From NCBI GenBank assembly GCA_964533145.1, contig CAZHLG010000009.1, positions 1-36,164 on the forward strand: a DNA stretch of 36,164 nucleotides, given 5' to 3'. The position numbers and the translations under genes are program-made. The notes under the pieces are model-generated. The model worked only from the letters and a program-made list of their open reading frames with translations, was not told the DNA's origin and searched no databases. The number at the start of each line of letters is the position of its first letter. The stretch's first letter is position 1. Positions 1 to 7,452 of the stretch are shown piece by piece. This DNA is from CAITQP01 sp964533145. GTDB taxonomy: Bacteria > Patescibacteriota > Minisyncoccia > Phycocordibacterales > UBA9973.

Positions 1-445
1 AAACGAGCGCAACCCTCGTCGCGTGTTACAAGTGTCACGCGAGACCGCCCGGCCCAATGTATATGATGCATATCGTATATATCGGGCCGGGAGGAAGGAG
101 AGGATGACGCCAGGTCAGCATGTCCCTTTGATATCTTGGGCTACACACATAATACAATCGCCGTGACAGAAGGCTGCAATACCGTAAGGTGGAGCCAATC
201 CTAAAACGCGGCGCCAGTTCGGATAGAGGTCTGCAACTCGACCTCTTGAAGTTGGAATTGCTAGTAATCGCAGGTCAGCAAACTGCGGTGAATACGTTCT
301 CGAGTCTTGTACTCACCGCCCGTCAACTCAAGGGAGCCGGTAGTACCCGAAGGCTCACATTCGTGGGATTACGGTAAGATCGGTGACAGGGAGTAAGTCG
401 TAACAAGGCACGGCTAGCGGAAGCTGGTCGTGGATTACTTCAAAT
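1..445 (+). rRNA. rrs: 16S ribosomal RNA, 3' part (partial)
   Basis: The window opens inside 16S rRNA at the universal AACGAGCGCAACCC segment. Other conserved blocks follow: GGATGACG, GAATTGCTAGTAATCGC, the 1400 region (TTGTACTCACCGCCCGTCA) and GTCGTAACAAGG. Helix 45 is intact (GGCTAGC / GCTGGTC around a GGAA loop, the usual dimethyl-A site). Helix 39 is a long AT-rich extension between CCCGGCCC and GGGCCGGG, which fits a divergent CPR-type 16S. The 3' tail is GGATTACTTCAA instead of GGATCACCTCCTTA, so the CCUCC anti-Shine-Dalgarno core is missing. The exact mature 3' end is assumed by analogy to lie about 14 nt after the GGAT start. Confidence 0.97.
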
Positions 446-620
446 TGAAATCCATTCCATGTCCCTCCTCGGAGGTCTTGGAATTTAGGGAGTCGATTTT
501 TTGGGCCTCAATTGAGCTCAAAAAGGTTTGGCAGGCACCTACAACTGCATGGAAGTCCGGGAAGACGGACACATCGGGAATCATGACGGAACAAAATAGC
601 ACGCAGTACGCTCTTCTTAC
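446..620 (+). other. 16S 3' trailer, no 23S/5S or tRNA
   Basis: About 175 nt separate the 16S 3' end from a terminator. No tRNA, 23S or 5S gene is seen, so rrs is unlinked from the other rRNAs here. Two local foldbacks are visible. The 16S tail pairs with the first trailer bases (GGAT/ATCC and TTCAA/TTGAA). A hairpin follows at about 452-485 (ATTCCA/TGGAAT enclosing CCTCC/GGAGG). These may be maturation signals, which is inference. Confidence 0.6.
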
Positions 621-623
621 GCC

Positions 624-644
624 AAGCGCCTTCGGGCGCTTTTT
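624..644 (+). terminator. Intrinsic terminator of the rrs transcript
   Basis: Stem AAGCGCC / GGCGCTT closed by a TTCG loop and followed by a T run. Confidence 0.85.
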
Positions 645-701
645 GCGTGGCTGATTGACAAAAAACCCGCGAGCAGGCAGTATCAGGAAAAATATAAACA
701 T

Positions 702-1205
702 ATGGATACTGTTTTCCCCGAATCGGGAGTGATTAGGACAACGAACAAGTTTCTGCATGTGCACAACACCTTCAAGCGGAGCGTCGCATCCATGACGGAC
801 ACATTGATAGGATGCCGCCAGCCGGAGTTGCTGCTCGTGAGCGAGGGCACGTGGCTGCTCCTCACCATCGACGGAAGGATGTATGCCGTCATGAACGGCA
901 CGGCCTCTGGCGATGACGGCAGTACTGTTGGGTGCGCCCTTGTTTTCGACATGCAATGCCAGTATTCGAAAGCAAAAAGCGACGACACGCATTTTTCGAT
1001 CGACGTCAGCGTGAAGCCGATGGACCAGAAGTCCTGCTATGCGTTCACCCGCGAGATGTTCGAAAGCGGCGAGAACCTCGTGCATCCGCTCAAGATCGCG
1101 GACATGCTTACGCATACGGTGAATTTCACGCGCGAAGGCGTGCGAGCCGTCAAATTCCTGAAAGCGTTGCGCGAGATGGATGCGGCCAAGTACTTCATCT
1201 GGTGA
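702..1205 (+). CDS. Hypothetical protein, 167 aa
   Basis: An open frame with sensible composition between the rrs terminator and a following terminator. The product looks soluble: there is no signal peptide or membrane segment. I recognise no domain. The middle part (about residues 40-105) is rich in short hydrophobic strand-like segments such as LLLVSEGTWLLLTIDG, and the C-terminal third looks helical. The ATG at 702 follows AATATAAACAT with no Shine-Dalgarno site. A TTGACA lies at 655-660, but the matching -10 (near 678-686) is poor. It forms a single-gene unit. Function unknown. Confidence 0.75.
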   Translation: MDTVFPESGVIRTTNKFLHVHNTFKRSVASMTDTLIGCRQPELLLVSEGTWLLLTIDGRMYAVMNGTASGDDGSTVGCALVFDMQCQYSKAKSDDTHFSIDVSVKPMDQKSCYAFTREMFESGENLVHPLKIADMLTHTVNFTREGVRAVKFLKALREMDAAKYFIW

Positions 1206-1220
1206 ACAATGAGACAGAAC

Positions 1221-1247
1221 ATGCCGGGACAGCCGGCATTTTCTTTT
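1221..1247 (+). terminator. Intrinsic terminator
   Basis: ATGCCGG / CCGGCAT stem with a 5-nt loop followed by TTTTCTTTT, just after the hypothetical gene ending at 1205. Confidence 0.75.
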
Positions 1248-1261
1248 GTCCCGCTGCGCGG

Positions 1262-1274
1262 TATACTCCTCCGT
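1262..1274 (+). promoter_or_regulatory. -10 box 7 nt before the ATG (leaderless promoter)
   Basis: TATACT at 1262-1267 followed by CCTCCGT and then ATG at 1275. A start point about 7 nt after the -10 box would fall on the start codon. No convincing -35 is seen. Confidence 0.7.
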
Positions 1275-1949
1275 ATGAAAACACCATTCGCAAAATTCGC
1301 GCTCGGTTCGATGGCGGCAGCCAGCCTGCTCGCAGCCGCTCCGGCGCTTGCCGCCGACACACAGACTGTCCAGACGCTTTCGGTCACCGCCGGCATCCGC
1401 TTCTCGAAGCAGTTCGGCCTCGGCGCGTCCAATGCCGATGTCCGCGATCTGCAGCGTTTTCTGAACAGCTCATCCGCGACGCGCGTCGCGGAGATGGGCA
1501 CGGGATCTCCGGGCAACGAGAGCATGTATTTCGGTCCGGCGACGCGCCGCGCCGTGCAGGCATTCCAGAAGTCGCAGGGCATCGCGTCGACCGGCTATGT
1601 CGGTCCGCTCACGCTTGATGCGCTCAATAAATACTACAATGGTTCGGACGTGAAACTGCCGACCGTGTACCGCCTCGATGTCGCTCAGGGCGCGCCGGGC
1701 ACGGCGACCGTGTCGCTCTCGTACGCGGGCGGCGGCGAGGCGCCGAGCGTTTGGTTCGCATTCGGCGCGTCGCCGTCCGCGACTTCGCGCGAATCGTCCA
1801 AGACGGACGGCAACAAGCATGCAGGCAGCCTGAGCTCGACGCTGACGGACCTTGCGAGCGGCCAGGAATACTTTGTCCGCGCCTACCTCAAGAATTCGGC
1901 CGGCACGACGGAAAGCCAGGTCGTCGGATTCAAGGTCGTTTCCTACTAG
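1275..1949 (+). CDS. Secreted peptidoglycan-binding domain protein with FnIII-like C-terminus
   Basis: A 224-residue exported protein. Residues 1-27 are a classic signal peptide (hydrophobic core, APALA cleavage motif). Residues about 48-118 match the peptidoglycan_binding_1 fold (DVRDLQRFLN, later YFGPATRRAVQAFQKSQGI and GYVGPLTLDALN), which binds the glycan or peptide of the wall. Residues about 130-222 form a beta-rich FnIII-like module (TVYRLDVA, SGQEYFVRAYLKN, VVGFKVVSY). This combination is frequent in CPR cell-envelope proteins. The ATG at 1275 is preferred over an upstream in-frame start because it begins the signal peptide and has a -10 box 7 nt upstream. The DUF192 gene begins 1 nt after its stop, so the two are probably co-translated. 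Confidence 0.85.
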   Translation: MKTPFAKFALGSMAAASLLAAAPALAADTQTVQTLSVTAGIRFSKQFGLGASNADVRDLQRFLNSSSATRVAEMGTGSPGNESMYFGPATRRAVQAFQKSQGIASTGYVGPLTLDALNKYYNGSDVKLPTVYRLDVAQGAPGTATVSLSYAGGGEAPSVWFAFGASPSATSRESSKTDGNKHAGSLSSTLTDLASGQEYFVRAYLKNSAGTTESQVVGFKVVSY

Positions 1950-1950
1950 C

Positions 1951-2460
1951 ATGAAGACCCGTTCGGCATCCAAAAAGCTGCCGCTTGCGCTGTCCGTGGC
2001 GATAGTCGCGGCGCTCTGCGTACTGCCGCTCTTTTTCCGGGGCGAGCCGCCGCTTCGTGAGGCGCGTCTCGGCGGAACGCCGACGCTCACCGGCGCCCGG
2101 CCGCTTTTCATACATCCGCTGTCCATCGGTGCGGCGCGCATATCGGTCGCGTTCGCGCAGACGCCTGCCGATCAGGAACGCGGCCTGTCCGGCACCGCAT
2201 CGCTTGCCGCAGACGAAGGCATGCTGTTCATCTTCGGCGCGCCGCAATCGCCGGCATTCTGGATGAAAGACATGCAGTATCCGATCGACATCATCTGGAT
2301 CGGCGAGGACAAGAAAGTGATCGGATATACGGAACGCGCAGTGCCCGAGAGCTATCCGGAGACATACACGGCTGCAGCGCCGGTCCGGTACGTGCTTGAG
2401 GTGAATGCCGGCTTCGCCAAGAAGCACGGCGTGAAGCCGGGCACGGCAGTATCGTTCTGA
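1951..2460 (+). CDS. DUF192 family membrane-anchored protein
   Basis: A 169-residue protein with one N-terminal membrane segment (about residues 11-29), then a linker and a DUF192 domain (about 55-168). Typical family features are visible: ISVAFAQTPADQERGLSG near the start, then GMLFIF and FWMKDMQYPIDIIWI, and a C-terminal VLEVNAGFAKKHGVKPG. The role of DUF192 proteins is poorly defined; many are envelope-anchored. The ATG follows the previous TAG by a single base (TAGcATG) and no Shine-Dalgarno site is present, so translation is probably coupled to the peptidoglycan-binding gene upstream. Confidence 0.88.
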   Translation: MKTRSASKKLPLALSVAIVAALCVLPLFFRGEPPLREARLGGTPTLTGARPLFIHPLSIGAARISVAFAQTPADQERGLSGTASLAADEGMLFIFGAPQSPAFWMKDMQYPIDIIWIGEDKKVIGYTERAVPESYPETYTAAAPVRYVLEVNAGFAKKHGVKPGTAVSF

Positions 2461-2482
2461 CCTGCTCCCGCTAACCGCAAAG

Positions 2483-2513
2483 AAAAACCGCGAGCTGCAT
2501 GCTCGCGGTTTTT
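2483..2513. terminator. Bidirectional terminator
   Basis: AAAAACCGCGAGC / GCTCGCGGTTTTT with loop TGCAT. It lies between convergent genes ending at 2460 (+) and 2527 (-) and can serve both. Confidence 0.9.
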
Positions 2514-2526
2514 CGTATGCCTGGGC

Positions 2527-4992
2527 CTAGTGTCCGTGCCCGGCGGCGCCGTGTCCGCCATGGCCGTGATCGGCCTGCTTGGCTTTCACGATGCGGCGGG
2601 TGAGGAGCACGAGGATGAGGATGATGATCGTGGTGATCATCCATCCGAAGAGCGTCGTCGGGAAGAATCCGGAACCGAAGGCAAAGCCTGCGAGAGCGCT
2701 CGGGATGCGGGCGTGGTTGATGGTGTAGCCCACAGTGCTGTCATACAGTCCGGACGGGAGCTTGTATGAGAGCGTCGCGGTGGTGAGCAGCGTCGCGCCG
2801 ACCGGCGTGTTCGGTCCGACCGTCGCTTCGATGAAGACCGTGTCGGTCTGGCCCGGAACGAGCGTGCCGATCGGGACGGTGACCGTCGTCGGCGTGGTCA
2901 CGCTGCCGCGGGTCGTCTGCTTGATGAGGAAACCCTGCGGCAGGACGATGTTGAGCGTGACGTCGCTCAGTTTCTTGTCGGTGCCGTTGCGGTAGGTGAT
3001 GGTGGTGCCGATCGCTTCGCCGAGGGCGATCTTGTCGCCGCCGTTCTGCACCGTCACGCTGACGATCGGAGACGAGGACGCTGCGGGCTGCTGCGCGGAG
3101 CGGCTTGAGCGCGAGTCATATACGTAGGTCGTGGTCGGGACAGTGTCCGAAGCCGTGCCGACATACGTGTAGGTCGTGGTCTCGGCCAGCGTAGTGAAGG
3201 TCATGATGTCGCCGCGGACGATGACGCCGTTGACCTGGCCGACGGCGCGGTAATAATACGTCGTATTGGCGCGGAGATTCGTTATCGGGTAGTAGTACGC
3301 CTGGCCCGCGGTGACATTCTGGAACTCGGTCGCCGATCCGAGCGCCGGCGTCGTGCCGTATTCGAAGTAGCCGTAGGCGTTCGTGCCGGTCACGATGCCG
3401 CCGAGGCGGGCGCTCGTCGAGCCGACATTGGTCGCGCCTGCCGTGATGAAGCTCTGCGAGTACTGGCTCGCGCAGCTTGAATCATAGGAGGATGTGCCGT
3501 ACTGACAGCTGTAGGAATAGGCGTACGGACTGCCGGTCACGTACACGGTGGCCGTCGAGGATGTCGAGGTTCCGCCGTTCGCGCGGATCGTATAGGTTGT
3601 CGTGCCGTAGACCTGGCCGGTCGAAACGGAGCCTGAAGTAGGCTGCGGCTGGTTGTATAGCGAGCCGCCGGAGATTGTCACGCTCGTGCAGCCCGAGGTG
3701 TTCCACGAGAGCGTCGCGGACTGGCCGCTTGCGATCGTGGCAGGGGATGCGGTGAAGTAGGTGACGGAACAGTTCGCGTACGGATCCGTTCCGGTCACGC
3801 CGAGGAAAAGCTGACGCGAGTCGGAACCGAACGCGCCGCTTGCCGAAAGCGTGTAGTAGGCCGAGCCGTACAGCGGGCCGATGTTCGTCGAGCCGCTCAC
3901 TGGCATGGATCCGAGACTTCCGATGGTGGCAGTCGTGCAGTTTTCCGTCGTCCACGAGAGCATGGCCATGCCGCCGTACGAAACGCTTGACGGCGATGCG
4001 GAGAAATCAACGATGCGGCACGAGCTGCCCGAAGAGCTGCCGCCGGTTACGGTGACGGTCGCGGTGCGCGAATCGGTCGAAGAGCCCGTCGATGCCGTGA
4101 TGAGGTACGTGGTCGTGCCGTAGAGCGCTCCGGTCGAAACCGAGCCGCCGCTTGCCGGAGTGACCGGACCGATGCCGGAGATGTTCACGCTTGCGCAGTC
4201 CGTGGTGCTCCAGGAGAGCATGGTCGAGCCGCCCGGCGCGACGCTTGCTGCGCTCGATACGAAGGAATTGACCTTGCAGGTGCCGTTACCTGTCGATCCG
4301 CTGGTGCTCGTCGTGAAAGGCAGGATTTGTGGCGCGTATGCCGTGCCGCCCGAGGTGCGGGCGGCGGCGCGGTAGTAGTAGGTCGTGTTCGGGAGAAGGC
4401 CGGAGACGGATACGGAGAACGAGCCGCTCGTTGCCGACTGGGAGACATAGCCGCTTGCGCTCGAAAGATTCGATGCGCTCGTGCCCCACACGAACTGGGT
4501 CTCGACGGGCGATCCATTGCCGTTATATGCGCCGCGCAGCGTGGCTGTGGTCGAGCCGTGCGTTTCGGATATGGTCGTCACTGTCGGCAGGCTCGCCGTG
4601 CCGGATGTCGTCGTGAACGGAAGCACGGAGCCGTAGCCCGGGCCGAGCGTCGTATTGTTCGCAAAGGCGCGGTAGTAGTACGTCGTGTTCGGGGAAAGTC
4701 CGCTGATCGTGGCGCTGAACGAACCGCTTGCCGCGCCGTAGTGGACGAAGGTCGTGGAGTTGCCGAGCGAGGGCGTGAGACCCCAGTCAAAACGGGCATC
4801 GACGCCGCCGGTCGCCCCGGATGCGTTGTAGGAGCCGGAAACGACCGCTGTCGTCGACGTGACTGCCGGAGATCCGTTCGTTATGACGGCCGGACCTGCG
4901 GCAAGGGCCGGGGAGACGGCAAAAAGAGCCGCTGCCGCAAGGCTTGCGGCAAAACGGGCTGCATATCCGCCAAGAGTGCGTTGTGTATTCAT
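2527..4992 (-). CDS. Large Ig/FnIII cell-surface protein with C-terminal membrane anchor and His-rich tail
   Basis: An 821-residue exported surface protein. A signal peptide (about 1-31, ending SPALAAG) is followed by two FnIII-like repeats (each with LSPNTTYYYRA or LLPNTTYYYRA). Next come three Ig-like repeats with the pattern Cys-x-(V/I)-x-x-F and ...LSW.T..C..., each closing with a G.YGTTTY-type strand. A further FnIII module (ATNVGSTSARLGG... NTTYYYRA) precedes a DUF11-like domain (about 640-755, VTVQNGGDKIALGEAI... NIVLPQGF). One membrane segment (about 770-795, TTIIILILVLL) is followed by a basic stretch and a tail alternating His and Gly. Such modular proteins are typical of CPR surface layers; adhesion is a reasonable inference. 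The start is fixed by the signal peptide and by a promoter ending 9 nt upstream. Confidence 0.88.
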   Translation of the reverse strand: MNTQRTLGGYAARFAASLAAAALFAVSPALAAGPAVITNGSPAVTSTTAVVSGSYNASGATGGVDARFDWGLTPSLGNSTTFVHYGAASGSFSATISGLSPNTTYYYRAFANNTTLGPGYGSVLPFTTTSGTASLPTVTTISETHGSTTATLRGAYNGNGSPVETQFVWGTSASNLSSASGYVSQSATSGSFSVSVSGLLPNTTYYYRAAARTSGGTAYAPQILPFTTSTSGSTGNGTCKVNSFVSSAASVAPGGSTMLSWSTTDCASVNISGIGPVTPASGGSVSTGALYGTTTYLITASTGSSTDSRTATVTVTGGSSSGSSCRIVDFSASPSSVSYGGMAMLSWTTENCTTATIGSLGSMPVSGSTNIGPLYGSAYYTLSASGAFGSDSRQLFLGVTGTDPYANCSVTYFTASPATIASGQSATLSWNTSGCTSVTISGGSLYNQPQPTSGSVSTGQVYGTTTYTIRANGGTSTSSTATVYVTGSPYAYSYSCQYGTSSYDSSCASQYSQSFITAGATNVGSTSARLGGIVTGTNAYGYFEYGTTPALGSATEFQNVTAGQAYYYPITNLRANTTYYYRAVGQVNGVIVRGDIMTFTTLAETTTYTYVGTASDTVPTTTYVYDSRSSRSAQQPAASSSPIVSVTVQNGGDKIALGEAIGTTITYRNGTDKKLSDVTLNIVLPQGFLIKQTTRGSVTTPTTVTVPIGTLVPGQTDTVFIEATVGPNTPVGATLLTTATLSYKLPSGLYDSTVGYTINHARIPSALAGFAFGSGFFPTTLFGWMITTIIILILVLLTRRIVKAKQADHGHGGHGAAGHGH

Positions 4993-5001
4993 ACGCTTTT
5001 A

Positions 5002-5030
5002 ATTATATCACAATGTAATAATAAAGTCAA
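5002..5030 (-). promoter_or_regulatory. Promoter of the surface-protein gene
   Basis: Minus strand TTGACT (5030-5025), 17-nt spacer, TATAAT (5007-5002), then 9 nt to the ATG. This is one of the few near-leaderless genes here with a good -35. Confidence 0.85.
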
Positions 5031-5102
5031 TAAATGAGCAGGCGCGCATTACTGTCCATATATTGTACTTTTTATGCAGGCGGGAGGCCAGACATCTCTG
5101 TA

Positions 5103-5131
5103 TTGCACGGTTGTTATATACGTTGTATAAT
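5103..5131 (+). promoter_or_regulatory. Promoter of RNase P RNA
   Basis: TTGCAC (5103-5108), 17-nt spacer, TATAAT (5126-5131). The predicted start is just upstream of the P1 stem at 5141. Confidence 0.85.
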
Positions 5132-5140
5132 GCATTCGTT

Positions 5141-5481
5141 CCGGCCGGACGGCCGCTCCCGCCTTCGGGCGGGGGAGGAAAGTCCGAACACGCAGTCGGC
5201 CTCGGCCGATTACACGTAGTGGGTAATGCCCATCGTCCGCGAGGACAGCGGTGCGAGCAGAGACGCCGATGCCGAAAGGCTAGGGTTCCCTTCGGGGAAT
5301 AGGCGCATGGCGACATGCGATTGAAACGGCTAAATCCGTACGCGCGTGCAAGATCGTGTCTCCGGGCGGCGGCCTTCGGCCGCCGCCCGGAGAAGAATCG
5401 CTCGAGGGCGCCGGCAACGGCGCTCCCAGATAAATGGCCGTCGTCCGTTTTGGCGGATACAGAATTCGGCTTATAGGCCGG
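5141..5481 (+). ncRNA. rnpB: RNase P RNA (class A)
   Basis: Catalytic RNA that removes tRNA 5' leaders. The ends pair as P1 (CCGGCC at 5141-5146 with GGCCGG at 5476-5481). Conserved region I is present as GAGGAAAGTCCG shortly after P1. The 3' signature ACAGAATTCGGCTTATAGGCC lies before the 3' P1 strand. Internal hairpins, including a long GC stem closed by TTCG at about 5360-5392 (CCGGGCGGCGGCC side), complete the fold. The gene has its own promoter and terminator and is about 340 nt long, normal for the bacterial A type. Confidence 0.96.
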
Positions 5482-5496
5482 AACATCAGCACTATG

Positions 5497-5525
5497 AAAA
5501 AAGCGCCCCAACCGGGCGCTTTTTT
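5497..5525 (+). terminator. Terminator of rnpB
   Basis: AAAAAAGCGCCC / GGGCGCTTTTTT with a CAACC loop. Confidence 0.9.
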
Positions 5526-5541
5526 CGTGCCGGCCAAGCAA

Positions 5542-5569
5542 TTGACTTTTTTATAAAATATGCTATTAT
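5542..5569 (+). promoter_or_regulatory. Promoter with an AT-rich leader
   Basis: TTGACT (5542-5547), 16-nt spacer, TATTAT (5564-5569). The predicted RNA has a leader of about 38 nt, A-rich and without a Shine-Dalgarno site, before ATG 5614. Confidence 0.8.
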
Positions 5570-5613
5570 CCGAAAAAACAATTTTGTCACTCTTAAACAA
5601 TCAAATACGAACA

Positions 5614-7314
5614 ATGAGAAAACTTCTCTTCATGCTCCTTGTCGCGACACAGATGTTCGCCGCAGGAACGGCTTCGGCCCAGGATTTCAAGATCATGCAG
5701 ATGTATCAGGCTACGTCCGGTACGCTGACGATCGTCTTTCAGCAACTCCGCAGCGACTCGCTGTGGGCTGGATTCCAATTCGGCACTCATGCTGACCTCT
5801 CCGGAACGGTCTCGACCGTCATGGAGGCATACATCGGAAACACGCTCGGTACATTCACCCGCACGTTTTCGATCGGTCCCGGACTTGCATGGTACGGGCG
5901 CGTGGTAAGCCGCGACAGCGCATACCGGCGAGATACCACTGCCATCGATACGATGCTGCGGTATCCGAGCCAGTCAGGCGCGATCGTGCCGACGACGACC
6001 GGATTCACCCGCGCTGCGTCTTTGGACGCAGGCAATGATCCGACCGCCAGGTATACCGTCGTTGGCGGATGGGACCGTCACTTCACGGTGATGTTCTACA
6101 TCGACTCTCTGGTCGGCGGCATGCCGGTCGGAGCTTCGACATCGCACGCGACTGCCTGGACAGGAGGATCCTCAGGGTCCCTGATTTATCTTCAGATGGT
6201 CATGCGCAATGCGATCAAGAGCGATACGGTCGTGGATTCGTTCCGCGTCCTTCCGCCGCTCGTGGCTCCGGCCGCGAGCATCGCAGGCACGCCCGTCGCG
6301 ACATCGTCAACGCTCATGCCGCACCTTGCGCTCGATGTGCACGGATCATCCTCTGGCAACAGGGCCGTGGTCTACCGCAAAGAGTCGCCGACGGGTCCCG
6401 CCGTCGACAGCGCCGTGTTCGTTCCGGCAGCGGTCGCAGGAACGCAGGATTTTTATCCGACGTTCTCAGGACTGCCGCCGTCCGACACTTCGTACTTCAT
6501 AGCGAAGGTCACGAATTCCGTCGGGTCGACGTACACGTCGGTCGTGATGGGCGTCACGCAGGACGCGTTCGGCATTGCGATGGTGCTCGGATCGATACAG
6601 CAGGAGTCGGATACGATCGAAGCGATCGTCCATTATTCCAATGTGTCGAGCGCAAGCACGTGCAACGTGACCGTGATGTTCGCATACGGCACGCCCGGCA
6701 ACGTGATCGACACGCGGAATTATCCCGCGCTTGCGGGGTCAGGCACGCTTGTTCCGAAATTCATCGCCACGGACACCGGAACGTACTTCATATATGCCTC
6801 AGGCGTTGACTCGCCGGCATATACGATCATTCCGAGCACGGCTGATACGCTGCAGTACACGGTAATGCCGTGCAGTGTCGATACGTTCTACGCTGCGCGC
6901 GACACGATCTATTCCGGCGAGCGCGATACGCTCTACTATGCGACGACCGGCGCGCCGCAGGTCTCGATTTCGGGACCGACGGCATCAGGGTCGCTCGGAC
7001 AGCTCAACACGCTGCCGCTCAGCGGAACGACGACGTACGTGCTCAAAGCGTACGGACTCACTACGGTGACGCGCACGCTCACGATCACGGTCATACCGAG
7101 ACCGTCGGGCGTACGGGAGATCGGCGGGATGCTCGGCGTCATGCAGGACGGCACGCTGCGCATGCACGACATGCTCGGACGCACCGTGCTGCAGAAAGAC
7201 GTGCGGGCGGGAGAGCAGATAGGGAAGCAGGATCTCGCTCCGGGAACATACGTCGCGCAGCTGCATGCAGCGAGCGGCGACATGCTTCCGCCGCTCATGC
7301 TCCTCATTCAATAA
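5614..7314 (+). CDS. Secreted beta-rich protein with T9SS-like C-terminal domain
   Basis: A 566-residue exported protein. The ATG at 5614 starts a clear signal peptide (MRKLLFMLL..., cleaved after ASA before QDF). An in-frame ATG at 5560 lies inside the promoter and is rejected. The body is Thr/Ser/Val-rich and probably a chain of beta-sandwich modules; one near residues 230-320 is FnIII-like (SGLPPSDTSYFIAKVTNSVGS). About residues 440-500 form an Ig-like unit (ISGPTASGS... LSGTTTYVLKAYG). The last 65 residues (LRMHDMLGRTVLQKDV... DLAPGTYVAQL) resemble the C-terminal sorting domain of Bacteroidota type IX secretion cargo. No T9SS gene is seen in the window. Function is unknown; a surface or secreted role is likely. 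Confidence 0.8.
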   Translation: MRKLLFMLLVATQMFAAGTASAQDFKIMQMYQATSGTLTIVFQQLRSDSLWAGFQFGTHADLSGTVSTVMEAYIGNTLGTFTRTFSIGPGLAWYGRVVSRDSAYRRDTTAIDTMLRYPSQSGAIVPTTTGFTRAASLDAGNDPTARYTVVGGWDRHFTVMFYIDSLVGGMPVGASTSHATAWTGGSSGSLIYLQMVMRNAIKSDTVVDSFRVLPPLVAPAASIAGTPVATSSTLMPHLALDVHGSSSGNRAVVYRKESPTGPAVDSAVFVPAAVAGTQDFYPTFSGLPPSDTSYFIAKVTNSVGSTYTSVVMGVTQDAFGIAMVLGSIQQESDTIEAIVHYSNVSSASTCNVTVMFAYGTPGNVIDTRNYPALAGSGTLVPKFIATDTGTYFIYASGVDSPAYTIIPSTADTLQYTVMPCSVDTFYAARDTIYSGERDTLYYATTGAPQVSISGPTASGSLGQLNTLPLSGTTTYVLKAYGLTTVTRTLTITVIPRPSGVREIGGMLGVMQDGTLRMHDMLGRTVLQKDVRAGEQIGKQDLAPGTYVAQLHAASGDMLPPLMLLIQ

Positions 7315-7331
7315 GGGCGATGTGCGAACAC

Positions 7332-7362
7332 AAAAACCGCAGGACGATTCCTGCGGTTTTTT
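7332..7362 (+). terminator. Intrinsic terminator
   Basis: CCGCAGG / CCTGCGG stem flanked by A5 and T6, 17 nt after the stop of the gene ending at 7314. Confidence 0.9.
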
Positions 7363-7369
7363 CGTATTA

Positions 7370-7398
7370 TTGACAATAATCCTTTTTTATGATTATAT
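7370..7398 (+). promoter_or_regulatory. Promoter
   Basis: TTGACA (7370-7375), 17-nt spacer, TTATAT (7393-7398). The leader to ATG 7453 is about 47 nt and AT-rich. Confidence 0.7.
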
Positions 7399-7452
7399 AT
7401 TGAAAATATCACAAACAAGGGAATTGTCCCGTTACTTTTTAAAATCTGAAAA

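Noticed and set aside
464..468. CCTCC in the rrs trailer as the true anti-SD
   Set aside because: It lies about 30 nt beyond the GGAT that should precede the anti-SD directly and is paired with GGAGG in a hairpin; conserved spacing after helix 45 places the mature end before it.
189..654. Small open frames inside 16S rRNA and its trailer
   Set aside because: They lie within a structural RNA and its processing region and show no coding character.
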